Positions 1-5,479 of a stretch of 6,467 nt of DNA are shown here, one piece after another. A program made the translations under genes and the position numbers. Source of the stretch: DATFWC01 sp045801465 (GTDB lineage Bacteria > Pseudomonadota > Alphaproteobacteria > Rhizobiales > Xanthobacteraceae); assembly GCA_045801465.1 (NCBI GenBank), contig JBJMSU010000199.1:1-6467 (forward strand), read 5' to 3'. The notes under the pieces are model-generated. The model was not told the DNA's origin and searched no databases. It saw nothing but the letters and a program-made list of their open reading frames with translations. Position 1 is the first letter of the stretch. Every line of letters begins with the position of its first letter.

Positions 1-500
1 GTCGTCCCGACCCCCTGCGACGCGTAGCTCAGCTTGCCTGGATTCTTTCGCGCATATTCCATGAACTGCTGCGCGGTCTTGGCCGGGAAGTCCGGCCGCA
101 CCAGGAGCACGTTGGGAATCTTCGACATGACGACGATCGGCTCGATTTCGCTGGGATCGAAATTGAGCTTCTTGTGCAGGAACACATTGGTGGTGATGGG
201 CGCCGGCTGCGAGGCCATCAGCATGTAGCCGTCGGGCTCGGCGGCGGAGATCGCCTCGGCCGCGATATTGCCGCCGGCGCCGGCGCGATTTTCGATCACC
301 ACCGGCTGGCCCCAGCGCTGCTGCAGCTTCTCGCTGATGATCCGCGTGACGGTATCGACCCCGCCGCCGGCCGGGACCGTGACCATGATCTTGACGGGCT
401 TGTTTGGGTAGTCCGCCGCACCGTCCTGCGCGCGAGCGGCGCCGGCGGCCAGCATGGCGCCGGCGGCGGCAATAGCGGCGAGAGCTTTCAACATTGTCAT
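1..500 (-). CDS. Bug/TctC-family tripartite tricarboxylate transporter substrate-binding protein (partial, C-terminus beyond window)
   Basis: Reading the minus strand from 500 gives 166 codons without a stop before the left edge, about half of a usual ~320-residue family member. Residues 1-24 form a signal peptide: a Lys, an Ala-rich core and an ARA cleavage site before QDGAADYP. The mature part shows the Bug hallmarks in order: YPNKPVKIMV at 31-40, the ligand-loop motif VPAGGGVDTVTR at 42-53, ENRAGAGGNIAAEA at 70-83, EPDGYMLM at 88-95 and SYASQGVG at 158-165. By family these are periplasmic binding proteins for carboxylates or other small organic acids. Some work with TctA/TctB membrane proteins and many are orphans; the ligand cannot be read from sequence. 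An alternative ATG lies at 494; neither start has a strong Shine-Dalgarno. The gene stands alone at this end, with 196 bp separating it from the HNH stop. Confidence 0.93.
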   Translation of the reverse strand, partial: MTMLKALAAIAAAGAMLAAGAARAQDGAADYPNKPVKIMVTVPAGGGVDTVTRIISEKLQQRWGQPVVIENRAGAGGNIAAEAISAAEPDGYMLMASQPAPITTNVFLHKKLNFDPSEIEPIVVMSKIPNVLLVRPDFPAKTAQQFMEYARKNPGKLSYASQGVGT

Positions 501-633
501 AATCCCGAGGTGTCGTTGAATTTGCGAATTGGGCAGCGTCATTCCCGCGCCCCTCTTCCGCTTAACCAACGGTGGGACAAACTGGTCTGCGGTTTGCGGT
601 CGCAGTGGAGGAGCGCCCCTCGCGCAGCAAGCT

Positions 634-668
634 CCGAACCGCCACCCGCATTTCGCTCCGTGGCTCGG
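634..668 (-). terminator. possible non-canonical terminator stem-loop after the HNH gene
   Basis: Read on the minus strand, an interrupted hairpin begins 28 nt beyond the HNH stop codon. The arms are CCGA-GCCAC and GTGGC-(GGT)-TCGG, a 4+5 bp stem with a 3-nt bulge and a 14-nt loop. No T-run follows, so it is not a standard intrinsic terminator. It may be transcript-end structure or chance in GC-rich DNA. The rest of 501-696, between the binding-protein gene and the HNH gene, shows no convincing gene or promoter. Confidence 0.25.
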
Positions 669-696
669 ATGGGCTGATCGCCTTACGTGCCATGCC

Positions 697-1254
697 TTAC
701 GGCTCGAGCTCGGTGTCCCAATAGAGATAGTCGAGCCAGCTCTCGTGCAGATAGTTCGGCGGGAACAGCCGCCCGTTGCGGTGAAGATGATGCACGCTCG
801 GCTGGAACGGCATCTGCGACGGCCACATCCCGGACTCGGACGTCGTCATGCTGCCCTTGCGCAGGTTGCACCCCGAGCAGGCGGCGACCACGTTGATCCA
901 GGTCGTATGCCCGCCGCGCGAGCGCGGCGTGAGATGATCGAAGGTGAGGTCGTCGCGCGAGCCGCAATACTGGCAGGAGAACTTGTCGCGCAGGAACACG
1001 TTGAACCGCGTGAACGCCGGATGGGTCGAGGGCCGCACGTAGGTCTTGAGCGAGACCACGCTCGGCAGCTTCATCTCCAGGCTCGGGCTGTGCACCGCGC
1101 GATCGTACTGCTCGACGATGTTGACGCGGTCGAGGAACACCGCCTTGATGGCGTCCTGCCAACACCACAACGACAACGGGTAGTAGCTCAAGGGCCGAAA
1201 ATCCGCGTTGAGGACCAGGGCCGGATACCCGCCGGAAGAGATGTGCACGTTCAA
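697..1254 (-). CDS. HNH endonuclease family protein
   Basis: This 185-residue protein carries a complete HNH (beta-beta-alpha metal) nuclease core. C94-x2-C97 and C126-x2-C129 look like the paired zinc-binding knuckles. D106-H107 in the segment TFDHLTPRSRGG supplies the general-base His and a metal ligand, N121 is the central Asn and N130 the third HNH position. All expected residues are present, so it should be an active metal-dependent nuclease. The N-terminal 80 residues and the C-terminal segment ending PPNYLHESWLDYLYWD are characteristic of a conserved proteobacterial HNH family whose cellular role is not settled; restriction, repair and mobile-element roles are all possible. The start is TTG at 1252-1254, chosen because AGGAG sits 6 nt upstream and homology-like sequence (PALVLNADFRPL) begins right after. 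No methyltransferase or restriction partner lies beside it, so a classic restriction-modification role is not supported here. Confidence 0.93.
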   Translation of the reverse strand: MNVHISSGGYPALVLNADFRPLSYYPLSLWCWQDAIKAVFLDRVNIVEQYDRAVHSPSLEMKLPSVVSLKTYVRPSTHPAFTRFNVFLRDKFSCQYCGSRDDLTFDHLTPRSRGGHTTWINVVAACSGCNLRKGSMTTSESGMWPSQMPFQPSVHHLHRNGRLFPPNYLHESWLDYLYWDTELEP

Positions 1255-1300
1255 GGGCGACTCCTCGACAACCCCCGTGGCGCCGCAGCGCCGCGCCTAG

Positions 1301-1329
1301 TCTATAGGGCAGCGTGACGGGAATGTGAA
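1301..1329 (-). promoter_or_regulatory. sigma70-type promoter for the HNH gene
   Basis: On the minus strand, TTCACA (1329-1324, 5 of 6 to TTGACA) is followed after exactly 17 nt by TATAGA (1306-1301, 4 of 6 to TATAAT). The predicted transcript would start near 1294, giving a leader of about 40 nt before the TTG start at 1254. The spacing, position and absence of a nearer candidate make this the best promoter for the HNH gene. It is inferred from consensus only. Confidence 0.5.
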
Positions 1330-1365
1330 GCCGTTGGAAAGTCTCCGGTTTGTGGTCATCGGCAG

Positions 1366-1404
1366 GGGTTCCGCGGCGGCCTTGGGTCAGCCGCGGTGGA
1401 ACCC
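1366..1404 (+). promoter_or_regulatory. bulged stem-loop upstream of the exported-protein gene
   Basis: GGGTTCC at 1366-1372 pairs with GGAACCC at 1398-1404, and GCGGC at 1373-1377 pairs with GCCGC at 1390-1394. This gives 12 bp with one 3-nt bulge and a 12-nt loop. It ends 26 nt before the Shine-Dalgarno at 1431. A competing stem, GCGGT 1393-1397 with ACCGC 1406-1410, is possible. It could be a leader structure influencing translation or mRNA stability of the small exported protein. No known riboswitch or binding-protein consensus is recognised. Confidence 0.35.
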
Positions 1405-1444
1405 GACCGCTGCCGGCCGCGTTCGATTTGGGGAGGAGACTGTC

Positions 1445-1753
1445 ATGGCACGTACAACTGCTTCGCCGTTTGGCTGCGCGTTCCTTTGTGTTGCAGGGGC
1501 GCTCGCGCTCGCGCAGCCGGCATGGAGCCAATCCACCTCGCCGGATCGCGACCGACAGCCGAAAACAGAGACGGAGGGGCAGTCGCCTTCAGGCAATCTG
1601 AGCGATCGGCTCGATCGCTCCAAGGGGGTGATTGAGCCGCCGCAAAGCGTGGATCCCGGCATGCAAGTGACCCCACCCAATCCGGACGCCCGGATGCCCG
1701 TGATCCCGCCGCCCGGCAGCCGCGACGGCGATCGGACGATCGAACCGAAGTAA
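1445..1753 (+). CDS. small proline-rich exported protein of unknown function
   Basis: A 102-residue protein with a clear Sec signal peptide: basic MARTT start, hydrophobic core FLCVAGALALA and probable cleavage after AWS at about residue 28. The mature ~74 residues are hydrophilic and proline-rich, with a charged linker (30-46) and then segments SGNLSDRLDRSKGVI (49-63), VDPGM (69-73) and MPVIPPPGS (84-92), ending IEPK. It lacks membrane segments, Cys after cleavage, and any catalytic motif, so it is probably a soluble periplasmic protein, possibly disordered. From memory, similar short proteins with GVI-PP and PVIPPPG motifs occur in Bradyrhizobium and relatives without an assigned function. 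The ATG at 1445 was chosen because GGGAGGAG at 1431-1438 lies 6 nt upstream; an in-frame ATG at 1325 would place the start in the opposing promoter and destroy the signal peptide. It converges with the hydrolase gene, with 2 nt between stops. Confidence 0.85.
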   Translation: MARTTASPFGCAFLCVAGALALAQPAWSQSTSPDRDRQPKTETEGQSPSGNLSDRLDRSKGVIEPPQSVDPGMQVTPPNPDARMPVIPPPGSRDGDRTIEPK

Positions 1754-1755
1754 GC

Positions 1756-2430
1756 TCAGGGGAGCGTGCCAAAACGGCGGGCGAGGAATTCGCCGCCGTG
1801 GCGCAGGCCTTCGGCATCGATGCCATGGCCGATGCCGTGCGAGAGGTGCCATTCGACCGGCACCTCCAGTGCGGCGAGCCCCTGCGCGGCATGAAACAAC
1901 GCCTGCGCCGGAATGAGATCGTCGCGATCGCCATGGACGAGCAGCACCGGCGGGCGCGCGGTGATCTCGTTCCGCATGGCCGCGATCTCGCTGCCGGTCG
2001 GTCCCACCAGCAGGCCGGAATAGCCGACGATTGCCGCCGGCGCCACGGCGCGGCGCAACCCGACATGCAGCGCCATCATGGTCCCCTGGCTGAAGCCCAC
2101 GAGCGCCAGCGCTGACGGACCAAGGCCTCGGCGGGCGAGCTCGGCATCGACGAACTCGGTCAGTGCCGGAGCTGCCGTCGTCACGCCGGTCCAGCGCTCG
2201 TCCGGATCACGAAACGTGAGCGGAAACCATTCGCGTCCCGCCGGCGCCTGGCCGCATCGCCGCGATGCGTGCGGAGATACGAACGCCGCCTCGGGCAGGA
2301 GCTGTTGCCAGGCGCGGCCGATGTCGACGAGATCGTTGCCGTCGGCGCCATAGCCGTGAAGAAACACGACGAGCTGGCGGGCCTTGCCCGCACGCGGCTC
2401 GAGCCGCGGACCGTTGAGCTCTGCGGCCAT
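1756..2430 (-). CDS. alpha/beta hydrolase, carboxylesterase/phospholipase family (YpfH-like)
   Basis: A 224-residue single-domain alpha/beta hydrolase of the acyl-protein-thioesterase/carboxylesterase family, matching the usual ~220 length. The oxyanion region is VVFLHGYGADGNDL (21-34). The nucleophile is S114 in GFSQG, the acid is D170 in HGDRDDLIP, and the base is H202 in GIGHGID. All triad residues are intact, so it should hydrolyse short acyl esters or thioesters; the natural substrate is unknown. There is no signal peptide, so it is cytoplasmic. The ATG at 2430 is supported by GGAG 6 nt upstream and by only 14 nt separating it from the glycosylase stop, implying that the two are cotranscribed. 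No functional link between ester hydrolysis and DNA repair is obvious; the pairing may be simple operon neighbourhood. Confidence 0.93.
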   Translation of the reverse strand: MAAELNGPRLEPRAGKARQLVVFLHGYGADGNDLVDIGRAWQQLLPEAAFVSPHASRRCGQAPAGREWFPLTFRDPDERWTGVTTAAPALTEFVDAELARRGLGPSALALVGFSQGTMMALHVGLRRAVAPAAIVGYSGLLVGPTGSEIAAMRNEITARPPVLLVHGDRDDLIPAQALFHAAQGLAALEVPVEWHLSHGIGHGIDAEGLRHGGEFLARRFGTLP

Positions 2431-2444
2431 TCACGGCTCCGTAT

Positions 2445-3101
2445 TCAGGTTGTTGGCTGGACCGGCGCGGCCTCGCGCCCCTTGACGTGGCGATAATAGG
2501 CCCACAGCAGCCGTGCGGCCACCCCGCGCCATGGCCGCCACCGCTCTGCCAGCGCGATCATCTCCGGTGCACGCGGCCGCGCGGCGAGCGCGAAGGCGAT
2601 GCGGGCCGCTTCCTGCAAGGCGAGATCGCCCGCCGGCCATGCATCCGCGTGCCCGACACAGAACAGGAGATAAATGTCGGCGGTCCATGGTCCGATTCCG
2701 TGGGTCGCAGTGAGCATCGCATGCGCGGCGTCGGCCGGCATTCCGTCGAGGGCGGGGAAATCGATGGCGCCCGAGTGGACCGCCCGCGCGATCGCCTTCA
2801 GGGTGCGGATCTTCGGTGCCGAGAGGCCGACGCGCTGGAGCTTGGCAGTGCGCGCGCGGCGCACCGAATCATGATGGATTGGATCAAACGCCGCGCTGAA
2901 GCGTCGCCAGATCGCCGCCGCACTGGCGGTCGAAAGCTGCTGCGAGACGACGATCGACGCAAGGCCGGCAAAGCCGCCCGGCCGCCGGCGCAGCGGCAGC
3001 GGTCCGGCGATCTCGGCGAGCCGGGCAAGCCGCGGATCGGCAGCGGTGAGCGCCGCAAGCCCAGCTGCTATGTCGGCGTCGCTATCGATGCGGTGAGACA
3101 T
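2445..3101 (-). CDS. DNA-3-methyladenine glycosylase II (AlkA-like, HhH-GPD superfamily)
   Basis: A 218-residue HhH-GPD base-excision glycosylase. SIVVSQQLSTASAAAIWRRF (49-68) matches the helix preceding the active site. The helix-hairpin-helix is at 130-146 (LTATHGIGPWTAD core) and D159 in WPAGDLAL is the expected catalytic Asp. RWRPWRGVAARLLW near 187-200 matches the AlkA C-terminal signature. No four-cysteine FeS cluster is present, so it resembles AlkA rather than Nth or MutY. It should excise alkylated purines such as 3-methyladenine. The AlkA N-terminal beta domain and Ada-type domains are absent, as in the short members of the family. The ATG at 3101 is preferred over in-frame starts up to 3269, because those extensions would run antisense through the gluQ start and have no domain content; a weak GGACGG lies upstream of it. 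It is the first gene of a likely two-gene unit with the hydrolase. Confidence 0.92.
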   Translation of the reverse strand: MSHRIDSDADIAAGLAALTAADPRLARLAEIAGPLPLRRRPGGFAGLASIVVSQQLSTASAAAIWRRFSAAFDPIHHDSVRRARTAKLQRVGLSAPKIRTLKAIARAVHSGAIDFPALDGMPADAAHAMLTATHGIGPWTADIYLLFCVGHADAWPAGDLALQEAARIAFALAARPRAPEMIALAERWRPWRGVAARLLWAYYRHVKGREAAPVQPTT

Positions 3102-3120
3102 AGCCGTCCAGCGAATCTGA

Positions 3121-4005
3121 ATGCCCGTGTATGACATGCCGCAACCCGTCTTCCGTTTTGCCCCGAGCCCGAACGGATATTTGCATCTTGGCCATGCATT
3201 CTCGGCATTGCTCAATGCCGACATGGCGCGGGCCGCCGGCGGACGCCTGTTGCTACGCATCGAGGACATCGATCAAACGCGCTGTCGGACCGAGTTCGAG
3301 CAGGCGATCTACGAAGATCTGGCTTGGCTCGGACTCGCGTGGGAGACGCCGGTTCGACGCCAGTCCGAGCATCTCCAGGAGTACAGGGCGACGATCGTGC
3401 GGCTCGAACAGCAAGGGCTGATCTATCCGAGCTTCGAGAGCCGCGCCGAGATTGCCCGGCTGGTCGCCGAACGCGACGCAGAGGCGGCATGGCCGCGCGA
3501 TCCTGATGGAGCGCCGCTCTATCCGGGACGTGCACAAGCGTTGTCGGCGGCCGAGCGCGCCGAGCGCATCGCCGCAGGCGACCGCTATGCGCTGCGCCTC
3601 GACATGGCGGGCGCGATTGCGGCGGCAGGGCCGCTCACCTGGATCGAGACGGGCGCTGGACCGACCCAGGAGACCGGCACCGTCACGACGGCGCCGCAGG
3701 CCTGGGGCGACGTGGTGCTTGGACGCAAGGAGACGCCGACCAGCTATCATCTGTCGGTCGTCCTCGACGATGCGTTGCAGGGCGTCACGCACGTGGTGCG
3801 CGGCCAGGACCTGTTCTGGTCCACCAGCGTGCACCGCCTGCTGCAAATGTTGCTGGGGTTACCAGCGCCGATCTACCATCACCACCGGCTGCTGCGCGAG
3901 GATGGCCGCAAGCTGTCGAAATCGACTCAGGCAACGGGCCTGCGGTCCTTGCGTGAGCAGGGCGCCACGCCGGCCGATATTCGCCGCCTCGTCGGGCTCG
4001 GCTGA
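3121..4005 (+). CDS. gluQ: tRNA glutamyl-Q(34) synthetase GluQRS
   Basis: This 294-residue protein is a truncated glutamyl-tRNA synthetase paralogue. It contains RFAPSPNGYLHLGHAFSAL (12-30) with the class I HIGH signature as HLGH (22-25), RIEDIDQTR (46-54), and the KLSKS signature at 264-268. It ends directly after the catalytic core, with no anticodon-binding domain. This is typical of GluQRS, which activates glutamate without tRNA and attaches it to queuosine at position 34 of tRNA-Asp. The zinc-site ligands of E. coli YadB (C-x-C, Tyr, Cys) are replaced: S104, E106 and A138 stand where Cys is expected, with only Y134 kept. ATG at 3121 is used; a second in-frame ATG at 3136 is equally close to the conserved core, and neither has a Shine-Dalgarno. 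The divergent glycosylase starts 19 bp away, so each promoter must lie in the other's coding region. Confidence 0.95.
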   Translation: MPVYDMPQPVFRFAPSPNGYLHLGHAFSALLNADMARAAGGRLLLRIEDIDQTRCRTEFEQAIYEDLAWLGLAWETPVRRQSEHLQEYRATIVRLEQQGLIYPSFESRAEIARLVAERDAEAAWPRDPDGAPLYPGRAQALSAAERAERIAAGDRYALRLDMAGAIAAAGPLTWIETGAGPTQETGTVTTAPQAWGDVVLGRKETPTSYHLSVVLDDALQGVTHVVRGQDLFWSTSVHRLLQMLLGLPAPIYHHHRLLREDGRKLSKSTQATGLRSLREQGATPADIRRLVGLG

Positions 4006-4023
4006 CCTCCCCGCCTGTGCCGC

Positions 4024-4078
4024 CGATTTGAGGTTCCTACAGCGCCTGCCCAGAAGCTCGTGCAGCAACGTCAAATCG
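4024..4078. repeat. inverted repeat I, gluQ-kinase intergenic region
   Basis: CGATTTGA at 4024-4031 is a perfect inverted match to TCAAATCG at 4071-4078, with 39 nt between the arms. It lies 18 nt after the gluQ stop. There is no T-run after it, so it is not an intrinsic terminator. Pairing is stated by eye; whether it folds in RNA is not shown. Confidence 0.4.
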
Positions 4079-4080
4079 AA

Positions 4081-4114
4081 AGCGGCACGGGATCATGCAC
4101 TTGCCGGTGCCGCT
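4081..4114. repeat. inverted repeat II, strong GC-rich stem-loop
   Basis: AGCGGCAC at 4081-4088 pairs perfectly with GTGCCGCT at 4107-4114. Adjacent GG (4089-4090) can extend the stem with CC (4104-4105) across a one-base bulge, giving about 10 bp. The sequence after it is CGGCATCC, without a T-run. It is the most stable-looking hairpin of the intergenic set and could end gluQ transcripts without a U-tract or be part of a structured RNA. Confidence 0.45.
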
Positions 4115-4120
4115 CGGCAT

Positions 4121-4170
4121 CCGAAGTTTACGTCACAGGCTGCTGCCATGTATTCACGAACTTCGGCAGC
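4121..4170. repeat. inverted repeat III with a competing alternative stem
   Basis: CCGAAGTT at 4121-4128 pairs perfectly with AACTTCGG at 4159-4166 across a 30-nt loop. GCTGCC at 4142-4147 can instead pair with GGCAGC at 4165-4170. The two stems share 4165-4166, so they cannot both be fully formed. Such mutually exclusive pairings are seen in attenuators and riboswitch expression platforms, but no known aptamer is recognised here. Confidence 0.4.
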
Positions 4171-4205
4171 GGGCACTCGGCTACCCCAGCTATCGCAGGC
4201 AGGCG

Positions 4206-4225
4206 CGCTTATAGTCCGTTAAGCG
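4206..4225 (+). promoter_or_regulatory. possible promoter and operator-like palindrome ahead of the hybrid kinase
   Basis: TATAGT at 4210-4215 (5 of 6 to the -10 consensus) lies in a palindrome with arms CGCTTA (4206-4211) and TAAGCG (4220-4225). No good -35 element is found 16-18 nt upstream. If used, transcription would begin near 4222, about 40 nt before the preferred kinase start. The palindrome over the -10 box could be a repressor site, but this is a weak consensus-based inference. Confidence 0.25.
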
Positions 4226-4262
4226 GGCCTATGCGATGATACGTGGGGTTGAGGTTATGGTG

Positions 4263-5474
4263 ATGAAACGGACCAAGGCTGCCAAACGTGCGAAGCCGAG
4301 GCGCGGCCAGGGCCGGCCGTCGCGCGGGCGGCGTGTCGAGGACCGTGTCGGTGCGGTCGAGGCCGCGCTGGCGGCGCTCGCGCACGAAGTGCGCACTCCG
4401 CTCAACGGCATTCTTGCGTTCGGTGAGCTGCTTGCGGCTTCTCAACTGCCCGAGCGGGAGCGCGGATGGGCATCTGCCATCAAAGGCGCCGCCGAGCATC
4501 TTGCACAATTGACGACCGTGGTGGTTGACGGGGCTAAGGCGGACGGGCGCAAGCTGGTGCTTCGGTCGTATCCGTTTCGGCCGCGCCAGCTGGCCGAGGC
4601 GGTCGCCGCGACCGTGCATGCGCGCGCGCAGACCAAAGGTCTCGCCGCCACCGTCAGCATTGCGGATGATCTTCCGGCGCTCGTCGTCGGCGATCCGGTG
4701 CGCCTGCGCGCCGCGCTGGAGAACCTGATCGACAACGCGGTGAAATTCACCGATCGCGGCGAGGTCGTGCTCGAGGTGATATCGCGCCCGGCGGCGCGCG
4801 GGCGCACCCGCCTCGTGTTCACGGTTGGCGACAGCGGCATCGGTCTGTCGGCGGCCGAAGTGAAGCGGCTGTTCCGCCCGTTCGCTCAGGCCAGCAAGGC
4901 GGTCGCCCACCGATACGGAGGAGCCGGCCTGGGGTTGATTTTCGTGAAACGGATCGCCGAGGCGATGGGCGGCACTCTCAAGATCCAAAGCGCACCGGGG
5001 CGCGGGTCGCGCTTTCGCCTCGAAGTGGTCGCCGCGCCGAGGCCGATCGGAGTCGAGGGCAATGCGGATGCGCAGCGCACGCACGTTGCCGCGGCGCCGG
5101 CCAAAAGCCTGCGCATCCTGTGCGCCGAGGATAATCCCTATGGCCGGGTGGTGCTCAACACGATCCTCACTGAGCTCGGTCACCGCGCGGACTTCGTGGA
5201 CACCGGTGGGGCGGCGGTCGAGGCGGTCGGCCGCGGCGAATACGACGCGCTGCTCATGGACATCACCTTGCCGGACCTCGACGGCATGGCGGCGACGCGA
5301 CTCATTCGCGGATTGACGTCCAGCGGCGCCCGGCTTCCCATCATCGGCATCTCCGGCCGCTCCGAGGCCACCGAGCAGGCGGCTGCGCGTGCGGCCGGGA
5401 TGAACGCCTATTTGACCAAGCCGGTCAGCCCTGCCGCCATCGCCGCAATGCTCGACAGCCTCGCGGGCCATTGA
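4263..5474 (+). CDS. soluble hybrid histidine kinase with C-terminal receiver domain
   Basis: This 403-residue protein has three parts after a basic tail. Residues 1-24 contain 12 Lys/Arg. The HisKA domain (about 33-96) has the phosphorylated H41 in ALAHEVRTPLNG. The HATPase domain (about 142-257) shows the N box LENLIDNAVKF with N154, the G1 box DSGIG (190-194) and the G2 box GGAGLGL (219-225). A linker leads to a receiver domain (about 283-401) with acidic pocket E289-D290, phosphoacceptor D333 in LLMDITLPDLDG, S364 and K386 in LTKP. All catalytic residues are intact. There is no transmembrane segment, PAS, GAF or other input domain, so it is a cytoplasmic phosphorelay protein whose signal and output partner are unknown. 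The ATG at 4263 is preferred because GAGG lies 8 nt upstream; in-frame ATGs at 4257 and 4236 are possible and would add 2 or 9 residues. No response regulator with a DNA-binding domain is adjacent. Confidence 0.93.
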   Translation: MKRTKAAKRAKPRRGQGRPSRGRRVEDRVGAVEAALAALAHEVRTPLNGILAFGELLAASQLPERERGWASAIKGAAEHLAQLTTVVVDGAKADGRKLVLRSYPFRPRQLAEAVAATVHARAQTKGLAATVSIADDLPALVVGDPVRLRAALENLIDNAVKFTDRGEVVLEVISRPAARGRTRLVFTVGDSGIGLSAAEVKRLFRPFAQASKAVAHRYGGAGLGLIFVKRIAEAMGGTLKIQSAPGRGSRFRLEVVAAPRPIGVEGNADAQRTHVAAAPAKSLRILCAEDNPYGRVVLNTILTELGHRADFVDTGGAAVEAVGRGEYDALLMDITLPDLDGMAATRLIRGLTSSGARLPIIGISGRSEATEQAAARAAGMNAYLTKPVSPAAIAAMLDSLAGH

Positions 5475-5479
5475 GCGCC

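Noticed and set aside
680..701. Direct repeat GCCTTACG at 680-687 and 694-701 as a possible insertion duplication
   Set aside because: Only 6 bases separate the copies and no mobile element or inverted repeats lie between them; the second copy overlaps the HNH stop codon. Likely chance.
1325..1444. N-terminal extension of the exported protein from ATG 1325
   Set aside because: It would bury the signal peptide, lies over the opposing promoter and the leader hairpin, and has no ribosome site, whereas ATG 1445 has GGGAGGAG at ideal spacing.
683..1531. 282-codon minus-strand frame and the 262-codon plus-strand frame at 529-1317
   Set aside because: Both overlap the HNH gene in other frames and have no recognisable domains; the HNH frame carries complete catalytic motifs.
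3102..3269. 56-residue N-terminal extension of the glycosylase
   Set aside because: It would run antisense through the conserved start of gluQ and shows no domain content; ATG 3101 gives a normal family N-terminus.
3253..4222. Frames 3253-3846 (minus) and 3452-4222 (plus) over gluQ and the intergenic region
   Set aside because: They are shadows of gluQ; the translations are low-complexity Arg-rich and carry no motifs.
4006..4262. tRNA gene or intrinsic terminator in the structured intergenic region
   Set aside because: No cloverleaf with a T-loop GTTCRA motif and anticodon stem can be drawn, and none of the stems is followed by a T-run.
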